Shown: positions 15,364-23,087 of the stretch, one piece after another
Layout: every line of letters starts with the position of its first letter
How positions within the stretch are numbered: position 1 is the first letter of the stretch
Assembly (NCBI GenBank): GCA_009774735.1
Contig: VSOH01000001.1
Span: 1-32,549 of the forward strand
Reading direction: 5' to 3'
DNA length: 32,549 bases
DNA from: Clostridiales bacterium
GTDB lineage: Bacteria; Bacillota_A; Clostridia; Oscillospirales; Acutalibacteraceae
The notes under the pieces: generated by a model
Seen by the model: only the letters and a program-made list of their open reading frames with translations
Told to the model about the DNA's origin: nothing
The model's database searches: none
Made by a program: the position numbers and the translations under genes

Positions 15364-17739
15364 TTACATTTTAATTTTTAAGGCAAGCTCCAATACATTT
15401 TTGGCAGTGCGTTCAAGCTCGCCTCGAGTAATACCGTTTTGTCTGCCGAGTGTTTTCAGCAGTGAGCCGTCTGATTTATATTTCTTTTCAATGTGTCTGA
15501 AACCGCCGGGCATAAGTACATCTACCTGTGCTCTCACACGATAAGCATTATCCTTTATTTCGGGGAATTCAGGTGATGGTGATTTCTGCATCCACCAGTC
15601 AGTCATAACATTTCCTGTGTAGCCCCACTCACCGCGAAGCACAGTAGTGACAAGGTCATAGTTGTAATGACTCCATACGCCGTTGATTTTGTTGTAGCTT
15701 GTCATAATATTAAGTGGATTTGATTCTTTAACGCAGATTTCAAAGCCCTTCAGATATATTTCTCTCAAGGCTCTTTCTGAAAGACGTGAGTCGTTTTTTG
15801 TCCTCCTGAATTCCTGATTGTTACAGGCAAAATGCTTTGGGCAGGCAGATACGCCTGCTGATTGAATACCTCTGACAAAGGCAGCAGCCATTTTTCCCGA
15901 AACAACGGGATCTTCGCTGAAATATTCAAAATTTCTGCCGCAGAGTACATTTCTGTGAATGTTCATACCGGGTGCCAAAAGAACATCACTTTTGTGGAAT
16001 TTTAATTCATTACCCATAACGGCTGCCAGTTTTTCCACAAGTGCGGTGTTCCAACTGCAGGCAAGAGCAGTGCCGCATGGGATAAGGGAGGTGTATTTTC
16101 TTATTCTCACACCTGCAGGTCCGTCAGTTGTAATGATAGGTGGCACACCCTTGTCACGCAGTGAAGGAATAATTCCGCAGAATGCACCTGCATTGCCGAT
16201 TACACCAAGCTCACTGTCCATTTTGCCCTGACCTCTTGTCAGTGCCTCCAGCTCCTTGTTTGTAAGCTGAGAAATAAATTCATCAAGAGTAATTTTTCCG
16301 TTTTTTACATCAGACAGTTTAAAGCCCTGATCACCCTTGAATCCGATTTCAGCGGGGAGATTTTCAATAATCCTTTCTTTTAGAACCGCCTTACCATTTT
16401 TCAGTGTTTCACCTGTGATGATTTTAAAGGGATTTTGTACAGGACATACAGGAAGAAGCCTTTCAAGCACCTGCTCATCTAAATCTACAGTGCCTGCCAA
16501 TAAATCGGTGTTAACATTGTTCCCGATATAGAATGCATATTCACCCTTTTCCGTTATGTATGAGCTGATGTCCTCATCATATGATGCAAAGTCATAAGGC
16601 TTGATTTCAAAATTAATGCTTTCACATTCATTGGGTGCAAGGCATCTGGTTTTTGCAAAGGCAATAAGACTTTTTTCAGCTTTTTTCAGCCTGCCGTCAG
16701 GACAGCATACATAAACCTGCAATACCTCTTTACCTGCTGTATTACCGCTGTTTTTAACAGTGATAGTTATTTTTATTTTATCATCATATATAAATCTGTC
16801 GGGTGTTATTTCAAAATCTGTGTAGCTTAGCCCGAAACCGAAGGGGAACAGCACTTTTGATTTGTCAAAGGTTTCAAAATATCTGTAACCAACAAATATG
16901 TCCTCAGTGTAGTTGTTGAAATCAGCATTTCCGAAATCCTTTGAGCTGGGGTAGTCCTTATAGCTTACGGCAATCGTATCTGTCAGCTTACCGCTTGGGT
17001 TTGTTTTGCCTGTCAGTATATTTGCAAGGGCATTTCCGCTTTCCATACCGCATTGCCATGCGTAAACGATAGCGTTTATTTTATCACCGTATTTTTTTAC
17101 CCACTCCATATCAATGATATTACCGCAGTTCATAACAACAACAATCTTTTTAAATGCACAGGTTACAAGATCAAGCATTTTCATCTCAGTGTCAGTAAGG
17201 TAATAGCTGCCTTTTTCAAGCTTGTTTTCTCTGTCCTCTCCTGCAGCTCTGCCAAGTATAATGATTGCAGTATTGCTTTCCTTTGCAGCATCTTTTACAA
17301 GGCTGTCGGTAAGCTCCATTTCAGGATAGTTCATCGGCCAGTGCCCCCAGAAGCCGTGGTTTACCGGATTGTTTTTGCACCAGTTGCTATATACTCCCAG
17401 CAGCTTTTCATTCAGCTTTACTCCATTGTTCTTCAGTCCGTCAATCAGGTTAACCTCATATGGCTGATTAACATCTCCGCCGCTGCCGTAGACAACATAA
17501 AAATATTCTATCTGGCATCTGCCGAATACCTCAATGCTTTCGTCTTTTTTAAGGGGTAAAGCACCATTGTTTTTTAACAGAACAGTTCCTTCCTCGGCAG
17601 CCTTCAGTGCAGCCTCAGGCATATCAGGGAACACGAATTTTTTTCCGTTTACGGTGTTCTCGTCCTGCATAACACCGCTGCCGCTTAATTTGTCAATCAG
17701 CTTCTGAACAGCACTGTTTATTTTGTTTTTAATATTCAT
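15364..17739 (-). CDS. GH3 beta-glycosidase with swapped domain order
   Basis: 791 residues. Glycoside hydrolase family 3 enzyme, probably a cytoplasmic beta-glucosidase since there is no signal peptide. The usual C-terminal domain comes first: EAALKAAEEGTVLLKNNGALPL near residue 40, and IILGRAAGEDRENKLEKGSYYL. A fibronectin III-like section follows (SYTDFEITPDRFIYDDKIKITITVKNSG). The usual N-terminal TIM-barrel domain comes last, with DGPAGVRIR, GRNFEYFSEDP, CPKHFACNNQE and the nucleophile D714 in GNVMTDWW. This reversed order is known for Ruminococcus albus-type beta-glucosidases. Substrate cannot be read from the sequence. It is divergent from the gntR operon with a 136-base shared promoter region; GGTGATG precedes the ATG. 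Confidence 0.92.
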   Translation of the reverse strand: MNIKNKINSAVQKLIDKLSGSGVMQDENTVNGKKFVFPDMPEAALKAAEEGTVLLKNNGALPLKKDESIEVFGRCQIEYFYVVYGSGGDVNQPYEVNLIDGLKNNGVKLNEKLLGVYSNWCKNNPVNHGFWGHWPMNYPEMELTDSLVKDAAKESNTAIIILGRAAGEDRENKLEKGSYYLTDTEMKMLDLVTCAFKKIVVVMNCGNIIDMEWVKKYGDKINAIVYAWQCGMESGNALANILTGKTNPSGKLTDTIAVSYKDYPSSKDFGNADFNNYTEDIFVGYRYFETFDKSKVLFPFGFGLSYTDFEITPDRFIYDDKIKITITVKNSGNTAGKEVLQVYVCCPDGRLKKAEKSLIAFAKTRCLAPNECESINFEIKPYDFASYDEDISSYITEKGEYAFYIGNNVNTDLLAGTVDLDEQVLERLLPVCPVQNPFKIITGETLKNGKAVLKERIIENLPAEIGFKGDQGFKLSDVKNGKITLDEFISQLTNKELEALTRGQGKMDSELGVIGNAGAFCGIIPSLRDKGVPPIITTDGPAGVRIRKYTSLIPCGTALACSWNTALVEKLAAVMGNELKFHKSDVLLAPGMNIHRNVLCGRNFEYFSEDPVVSGKMAAAFVRGIQSAGVSACPKHFACNNQEFRRTKNDSRLSERALREIYLKGFEICVKESNPLNIMTSYNKINGVWSHYNYDLVTTVLRGEWGYTGNVMTDWWMQKSPSPEFPEIKDNAYRVRAQVDVLMPGGFRHIEKKYKSDGSLLKTLGRQNGITRGELERTAKNVLELALKIKM

Positions 17740-17755
17740 ATCATCACCCGAATAG

Positions 17756-17784
17756 AGTATAACATAAACAATTTATAAAGTCTA
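17756..17784 (-). promoter_or_regulatory. Candidate promoter for the GH3 gene
   Basis: On the minus strand TAGACT, a 17-base spacer and TATACT lie 17 bases before the GH3 ATG. Its -35 hexamer ends exactly where the -35 of the divergent gntR promoter begins. Confidence 0.5.
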
Positions 17785-17813
17785 TTGACATGGAAGAAAT
17801 AATATGATATAAA
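17785..17813 (+). promoter_or_regulatory. Promoter of the gntR-ABC transporter operon
   Basis: Consensus TTGACA (17785-17790), 17-base spacer and TATAAA (17808-17813), 63 bases before the gntR ATG. It leaves a leader that contains the palindrome at 17838-17852. Confidence 0.75.
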
Positions 17814-17837
17814 GAAAGTGTACTAAGTGTAATAATA

Positions 17838-17852
17838 CAGTTGATACAACTG
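17838..17852 (+). promoter_or_regulatory. Candidate GntR operator
   Basis: Perfect inverted repeat CAGTTG-ATA-CAACTG, located 25 bases downstream of the -10 box and before gntR. Just upstream, TGTA-ATAA-TACA (17829-17840) forms a further short inverted repeat. GntR-family repressors of the YtrA group bind such palindromes in their own leaders; binding here is inference. Confidence 0.5.
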
Positions 17853-17875
17853 AGAAAGGATTTGGTATATCAGCA

Positions 17876-18244
17876 ATGATTAATATTGATACACGCAGCA
17901 GAGAGCCGATTTACCTTCAGCTTGAAAAGCAGATAATTAAGCTTATCAATCTTGGGGTTTATGATATAAATACGCCTTTGCCATCGGTCAGGTCAATGGC
18001 GTGCGAGATTGGCGTTAATCCGAATACGGTTGCCAAGGCTTATAAGGAGTTGGAACAGCAGCAGGTTATTTATACTGTTGTCGGCAAGGGTGTTTATGTC
18101 AGTGCCAATAATACCGACCAAATAAAAAGGATTACCAAAGAACAGCTTAAAGCAGTGCTGCTGGAAGCAAAAGGCTATGGTCTGAAAAAGGAAGAAGTAA
18201 TTGAAATGATTCATGATTTGTTGGGAGGGGAAAGTAATGATTGA
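17876..18244 (+). CDS. YtrA-type GntR family transcriptional regulator
   Basis: 122 residues, the short GntR class. The N-terminal winged helix-turn-helix is complete: REPIYLQLEKQIIKLINLGVYDINTPLPSVRSMACEIGVNPNTVAKAYKELEQQQVIYTVVGKGVYV. The C-terminal tail of about 45 residues is a helical dimerisation arm, as in YtrA, with no effector-binding domain. Such regulators repress their own operon with an ABC transporter and respond to cell-envelope stress or antibiotics. The ATG at 17876 gives the standard MINIDTRSREPIYLQ start, although AAAGGA is 15 bases away. Its end overlaps the ATPase gene by eight bases. Confidence 0.9.
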   Translation: MINIDTRSREPIYLQLEKQIIKLINLGVYDINTPLPSVRSMACEIGVNPNTVAKAYKELEQQQVIYTVVGKGVYVSANNTDQIKRITKEQLKAVLLEAKGYGLKKEEVIEMIHDLLGGESND

Positions 18245-19136
18245 GATAAAAAATATTGTTAAGCTTTTCGGTGACAAAAAGGCACTTGATAATATTTCCT
18301 TTTCTATCAGTGAGGGTTCGGTTTTCGGTCTTGTAGGCTCAAACGGAGCAGGCAAGTCAACACTTCTCAGAATACTTGCAGGTGTTTTTAAACCCGACGG
18401 TGGTGAGGTGTTCATTGAAGGCAGTGCACCCTTTGAAAATATTATTATTAAAAGCCGGTGTGCATTTGTGTCGGATTTTCCGTATTTTTATCCGGGAGCA
18501 ACGCTTGATTCCACAGCAAAGTATTACAGTTCGATTTATCCAAGCTGGGATAATAACAGATATAATGAGCTGAAAAAGATTTTTCCGATAAATTCTGTGC
18601 AGAAGATTGCATCAATGAGTAAAGGAATGCAGCGTCAGTCAGCTATTATTCTTGCATTATCCTATAATCCCAAATATATCTTTTTTGATGAAATTTTTGA
18701 CGGACTTGACCCTGTTATCCGTGAGCTTGTTAAAAAGATACTTATTGATTATGTTGATAAAACAGGTGCAACAGTAGTTATTGCCAGTCATAATTTAAGA
18801 GAGCTTGAGGGATTTTGTGACCATATCGGTCTGCTTCACCTTGGCGGCGTTTTGTTTGAAAGTGACATTGACGGTGAACAGATGAGTCTATACAGATATC
18901 AGTTTGTTATGGAAGAAAATGATTATCTTGATATTAAGCCGCAGCTTAGTGTTACAAAGGAATCACATCAGGGTAAAATGATTGAAATTACAGTTAAAGG
19001 TGATAAGAATAGTATTGACGAAATCTTAAACAGCAAAAATCCTGTTTATGTTGAAAGTCTTCCTCTTACCTTAGAGGAATTGTTTATCAGTGAAATGGAG
19101 GTGGCAGGTTATGATATCAACAACCTTAAATTATAA
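18237..19136 (+). CDS. ABC transporter ATP-binding protein
   Basis: 299 residues from ATG 18237, which has GGAGGGG upstream. It is the ATPase of an ABC exporter-type system encoded with a GntR regulator and permease. Motifs are Walker A GSNGAGKST (34-42), the signature region MSKGMQRQ (127-134, a degenerate version of LSGGQ typical of YtrB-like ATPases), Walker B YIFFDE (147-152), and the switch histidine H185 in IASHNL. A C-terminal extension of about 75 residues follows. The gene overlaps both neighbours, so all three are co-translated. Substrate is unknown. Confidence 0.93.
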   Translation: MIEIKNIVKLFGDKKALDNISFSISEGSVFGLVGSNGAGKSTLLRILAGVFKPDGGEVFIEGSAPFENIIIKSRCAFVSDFPYFYPGATLDSTAKYYSSIYPSWDNNRYNELKKIFPINSVQKIASMSKGMQRQSAIILALSYNPKYIFFDEIFDGLDPVIRELVKKILIDYVDKTGATVVIASHNLRELEGFCDHIGLLHLGGVLFESDIDGEQMSLYRYQFVMEENDYLDIKPQLSVTKESHQGKMIEITVKGDKNSIDEILNSKNPVYVESLPLTLEELFISEMEVAGYDINNLKL

Positions 19137-21108
19137 GGGTGGCTTCAAAGCTGCATTTGCAAAATCCTTTAAACAGCAGTTGCCCGGAACAATTGTTTTG
19201 ATTTTTCTTGCAGTGTTTGCATCCGTTTTCAGTGCTGCAAGTATAATTGTCAGCAATGTCAGGGATGCAATTAATAATAAATATGATATTACTAATGACA
19301 GTATATTACTTGTTAACTATTTTTGTGTTATCTGTATTATTTTCAGCTTTTTTCTGGCAATGCAGATGTTTAAGGAAATTTACAGCAAAAGAGCCTGTGA
19401 CACCTTCTTTGCTTTACCGATAAAACGCAGTGAATATTTTGCTGCAAAATATTTGTATGGTGCAGCGGTAAATATTACTGTAATGCTTGTTGCAGCAGTT
19501 ATTTATATTGTGATACTTCTGTCGGCATCTACAAAGCTGGTAACATATACAATAGATTTTTGGGCATTTCTGAAAATTTCAATTGCATTTTTGTTTGATA
19601 TGCTGTGTGTTTATACACTGTTTGTTTTTTGTGCGGTGCTTGCCGGCAAAAAAATTCAGTATTTCTTCTTTGCGATAATTGCACTGCTTGCACCAATGTA
19701 TATTACCACGGGTGCAATTGATATAATCAATAAAATATGGGGTGCAGATGTAAATTCGTTTGTTGCTTCAATTATTCATCCTGTGCAGAATATTCTTATG
19801 CTTTGGGAAAGCAATATTGAATATGCATTGTCAGTAGATAAATATTTGCTGATTATTTTGATTGAGGCTGTTGAAACTGTTGCACTCTATATAATAGGAT
19901 ATGGAACATTCAAAAACAGAAAGGCGGAAAGCGCAGAATTTTCGCCATCAGGCAAGGTTATACCGCTTATATTCCTTGCTCTTGTTATAGCGGCTGAGTT
20001 TTCTCAGTTTGCGGCTGAAATGACTTATTATATAGCAATACCGTCAGCGATTGTGTTTGCTGTTATAGGAACTATGATTTTCAGCGGGGTTTTCTATAAA
20101 AAGGTGTTTGTTAAAAATACAGTATTAACCTTTACGGTGAGCAGTGCAGTATGCATTTTGTTTGTTGGAATTGTCACTCTGCCCGGTTATTCAAGTTATG
20201 TTAAATATGTTCCGGAAATTGATGAAATTGAAAGTGCTGAATTAATTGACGGCAATATGGCGCTTATGAATTATAATAGCTTTTCATACTATAGCAATGC
20301 ACTGTCGGCTTATGATTTTGAAACATCAGGCCCATATAAATTTACTACTGCAGATGGTATTGAAAATGCAGTAAAGCTTCATAAAAAAATAGTTGACGAT
20401 GAAACCATCAAAAAGGGTAAGGCAATTAACTCCGATACATGGGGTGATATGATGGATTATAACTATGAGTATGAAAACAGCTATGAATGCAGAATTGTAT
20501 ATCATTTAAAGAACAAAAGAATTGTTACAAGAAGGTATGCCGTTCCTGCTAAAATGATTTCGGATGAAATGGTTTCTCTTATGAAAACAGATGAGGCTTT
20601 AAGCCAGATCGGTATTACCGCAATTGATTATGATGATTTGCTTTATGCAGTTTATAACAATGAGGCTTATGAAGACAGCAGCAGTTTAAAAAGAGATACA
20701 AAAACATTGACATCACAGGAGCTTGAGAGCTTGTTGCGTGCGTATAAAGAGGACTTATTAAATAATACGGACAAAGCAGAATTTCTTGATTATCTTAGTA
20801 TGTACACAGGCTACTATGCGGATATATATAATGATAGATACGATGATGTTTCCATAGATGTCCCTGTTGATACAAAAGATGTTAATGGTGAACCGACAGG
20901 CGAACACTGGGTTTATTTAACATACTTTTATTCGTCTGTCGAGGATAAGGACCGTGAATATTATAAGTCCTTAAGCATAGAAGAGCTTGACAGATTAAGT
21001 GCGAACAGCGAGAAATATCACGAATGTATAGCGAGTGATTCCATCTATATTGTTCCGGAGGATAATCAGACATATAAATATCTGCAGTCAATCGGCTTTA
21101 TAGATTAA
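19111..21108 (+). CDS. ABC transporter permease with large extracytoplasmic domain
   Basis: 665 residues from ATG 19111 (GGAGG nine bases upstream), overlapping the ATPase gene by 26 bases. Hydrophobic segments occur at the start (PGTIVLIFLAVFASVFSAAS, NYFCVICIIFSFFLAMQMF), in the middle (ITVMLVAAVIYIVILLS, FLFDMLCVYTLFVFCAVLAG, YFFFAIIALLAPMYITTG), and again before about residue 365 (LTFTVSSAVCILFVGIVTL). From about residue 370 to the end lies a hydrophilic, Asp/Glu/Tyr-rich domain of nearly 300 residues without membrane segments, predicted outside the cell. The stem resembles the ABC-2 permeases of YtrA-regulated operons. The function of the tail is unknown. A terminator begins five bases after the stop. 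Confidence 0.82.
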   Translation: MISTTLNYKGGFKAAFAKSFKQQLPGTIVLIFLAVFASVFSAASIIVSNVRDAINNKYDITNDSILLVNYFCVICIIFSFFLAMQMFKEIYSKRACDTFFALPIKRSEYFAAKYLYGAAVNITVMLVAAVIYIVILLSASTKLVTYTIDFWAFLKISIAFLFDMLCVYTLFVFCAVLAGKKIQYFFFAIIALLAPMYITTGAIDIINKIWGADVNSFVASIIHPVQNILMLWESNIEYALSVDKYLLIILIEAVETVALYIIGYGTFKNRKAESAEFSPSGKVIPLIFLALVIAAEFSQFAAEMTYYIAIPSAIVFAVIGTMIFSGVFYKKVFVKNTVLTFTVSSAVCILFVGIVTLPGYSSYVKYVPEIDEIESAELIDGNMALMNYNSFSYYSNALSAYDFETSGPYKFTTADGIENAVKLHKKIVDDETIKKGKAINSDTWGDMMDYNYEYENSYECRIVYHLKNKRIVTRRYAVPAKMISDEMVSLMKTDEALSQIGITAIDYDDLLYAVYNNEAYEDSSSLKRDTKTLTSQELESLLRAYKEDLLNNTDKAEFLDYLSMYTGYYADIYNDRYDDVSIDVPVDTKDVNGEPTGEHWVYLTYFYSSVEDKDREYYKSLSIEELDRLSANSEKYHECIASDSIYIVPEDNQTYKYLQSIGFID

Positions 21109-21113
21109 AAATA

Positions 21114-21150
21114 CCCCTTGCAGTTTCTTTGAAAACTGCAAGGGGTTATT
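21114..21150. terminator. Terminator between permease and methyltransferase genes
   Basis: CCCCTTGCAGTTT (21114-21126) pairs perfectly with AAACTGCAAGGGG (21133-21145), then TTATT. The minus-strand side also ends in a T-containing run (TATTTTT), so it may serve both convergent genes. Confidence 0.85.
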
Positions 21151-21162
21151 ATATTCTTGGTG

Positions 21163-21936
21163 TTATTGTTTTACTGCCAGCATAAATAAGCGCGGAAATC
21201 GAAAAATGATTTCGCCGTTTGACTGAATTGGGTATTCTGTTTTTAACTCTGCAAGAATATCTCTTTCAAATTCTGCTTTTTCTGCATTGTCAAGAACGTC
21301 AAGATAAGGTCTTAATGCCGTTCCCTTATACCATTCAATAATGCTTTGGTGTGACGGCATTCTGTGGCAGTATATTGTTTTCCAGATGTTAAAGTCGGCG
21401 GATATGTCAGCTAAAATATCAAAGTATTCGCTTTCGGTGAGGGTATAAAATTCGCGTGTGGATGTAAATCGGCTGTTCCATTTTTCACGCTGGGTTACTT
21501 TATGAATAACTTTGTGAACAGCCTGTTCCTCGCTAATGGGAATTTGTATTGCCATAATACCTTTTGAATTTAAAATGCCCATCATATCCCTGAGCAACTT
21601 TTGGTGATTCGGCACCCACTGAATACAGGCGTTTGAAAAAACGATGTCAAACTTATGGTTAAGCTTTTTAAAATCCTTTGTTGCATCAAAAAGCATAAAG
21701 TCAATTTCGTTATAATCGGTCTTTGCTTTTTCTATCATATTTGGTGAAAAGTCAGCACCAAGTACATATGCGTCAGGATAGCGCTTTTTCAAAACCGCAG
21801 TGCTGTTTCCCGGTCCGCAGCCGATGTCAAGTATGCTTTTGGGATTTTCAATATCAAGCCTGTTTGCCAGATCAATTGAAGGCTGCGTTCTGTCTTTTTT
21901 GAATTTCAAATATTGTTCACTGTTCCAGTCACTCAT
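21163..21936 (-). CDS. SAM-dependent methyltransferase, trans-aconitate methyltransferase-like
   Basis: 257 residues, class I Rossmann methyltransferase. SAM-binding motif I is ILDIGCGPGNSTAVL; motif II/acidic VLGADFSPNMIEKAK follows, then FDIVFSNACIQWVPNHQKLL. This order and length, with the early WNSEQYLKFKKDRTQPSIDLANR, match Tam, which methylates trans-aconitate to protect the aconitase reaction. The substrate should be treated as a family-level guess. AAAGGAG precedes the ATG. It lies downstream of the leuB terminator and likely has its own expression unit, convergent with the permease. Confidence 0.85.
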   Translation of the reverse strand: MSDWNSEQYLKFKKDRTQPSIDLANRLDIENPKSILDIGCGPGNSTAVLKKRYPDAYVLGADFSPNMIEKAKTDYNEIDFMLFDATKDFKKLNHKFDIVFSNACIQWVPNHQKLLRDMMGILNSKGIMAIQIPISEEQAVHKVIHKVTQREKWNSRFTSTREFYTLTESEYFDILADISADFNIWKTIYCHRMPSHQSIIEWYKGTALRPYLDVLDNAEKAEFERDILAELKTEYPIQSNGEIIFRFPRLFMLAVKQ

Positions 21937-21956
21937 ATTTTTCTCCTTTTAAGTAT

Positions 21957-21990
21957 AAAAAATCGGGATGTATCCATACACCCCGATTTC
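21957..21990 (-). terminator. Terminator of the leuA-leuB operon
   Basis: On the minus strand a GC-rich stem (AAATCGGGG paired with CCCGATTT, with G-U pairs extending it) is followed by six T. It lies between the leuB stop (21998) and the ATG of the methyltransferase (21936), on the same strand. Confidence 0.8.
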
Positions 21991-21997
21991 GTATTTG

Positions 21998-23068
21998 TTA
22001 TAATAATTCTACTACAAGGTTGCCCATCTGTGCTGTATTAACGGTTTCAAGTCCGTCCTCAGCAATATCCGGTGTCCTTGCCTTGGTCAAAGCAGTGTCA
22101 ACTGCCTTTTCAATTGCATCTGCTGCATCACTCTCATTAAGTGAATATCTGAGCATCATTGCACCTGAAAGGATTGTTGCAAGCGGATTTGCCTTGCCCT
22201 GACCTGCAATGTCAGGTGCAGAGCCATGGATAGGCTCATAAAGACCAAATGTGCCCTCTGCAAGAGAGGCAGATGCCAGCATACCGATTGAACCGCTGAT
22301 CATTGAAGCTTCATCGGAAAGAATATCACCAAAGATATTTGATGTAACGATTGTATCAAACTGATTTGGATTGCGTACCAACTGCATTGCACAGTTGTCA
22401 ACATACATATATGAAACCTCAACCTCGGGGTAATCCTTTGAGGTTTCCTCCATAACCTTTCTCCACAGCTTAGAGCTGTCAAGAACATTTGCCTTGTCAA
22501 CACAGGTAAGTCGCTTGCTTCTCTTCATAGCGTACTCAAAGCCTGCAACAACAATTCTTTTGATTTCAGGGTAGGTGTAACGCTCAGTGTCATATGCACC
22601 AACAACACCATTCTCCTCATAGGTTGCTCTGTCACCAAAGTATATTCCGCCTGTAAGCTCTCTTACAATAAGGATGTCCAGCTCATCACCGATGATTTCC
22701 TCTTTAATAGGAGATGCAGATTTAAGCGGCGCAAAAATCTTAGCAGGACGCAGGTTTGCAAATAAGCCAAGTGCTTCACGAATTGCGAGCAGTCCTTTTT
22801 CAGGTCTGATTTCGCTCGGCAGAGTATCCCACTTAGGACCGCCTACAGAGCCAAGAAGAACTGCATCACTTGCCTTGCAGGCAGTTTCTGTTTCCTCAGG
22901 GAAGGGGACACCTGTTGCATCAATTGCAGCACCGCCTAAAAGCTGATAATCATAATCAAGCTTAAAGCCGAATTTTTCACCTGCCTTGTCAAGCACCTTT
23001 ATACATTCGTCAACAATTTCAGGGCCGATTCCGTCACCCTTTAATACTGTAATTTTATAGTTGTTCAT
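21998..23068 (-). CDS. leuB: 3-isopropylmalate dehydrogenase
   Basis: 356 residues from ATG 23068, chosen because GGAGGAATAAT precedes it; longer N-terminal reading would enter leuA. It oxidatively decarboxylates 3-isopropylmalate to 2-oxoisocaproate, using NAD, in leucine synthesis. Motifs are KITVLKGDGIGPEI, LLGSVGGPKWD, the substrate loop LAIREALGLFANLRPAK, RELTGGIYFG, YMYVDNCAMQLV, and the nucleotide-binding GLYEPIHGSAPDIAGQGKANPLATILS. Length and signatures are complete. It follows leuA after 19 bases on the minus strand. The isomerase genes leuC and leuD are not in this locus. Confidence 0.96.
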   Translation of the reverse strand: MNNYKITVLKGDGIGPEIVDECIKVLDKAGEKFGFKLDYDYQLLGGAAIDATGVPFPEETETACKASDAVLLGSVGGPKWDTLPSEIRPEKGLLAIREALGLFANLRPAKIFAPLKSASPIKEEIIGDELDILIVRELTGGIYFGDRATYEENGVVGAYDTERYTYPEIKRIVVAGFEYAMKRSKRLTCVDKANVLDSSKLWRKVMEETSKDYPEVEVSYMYVDNCAMQLVRNPNQFDTIVTSNIFGDILSDEASMISGSIGMLASASLAEGTFGLYEPIHGSAPDIAGQGKANPLATILSGAMMLRYSLNESDAADAIEKAVDTALTKARTPDIAEDGLETVNTAQMGNLVVELL

Positions 23069-23087
23069 ATTATTCCTCCAACTTAGA

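Noticed and set aside
17053..17559. Plus-strand ORF of 168 codons opposite the GH3 gene
   Set aside because: The GH3 reading frame is complete with catalytic motifs; the antisense frame lacks domain features.
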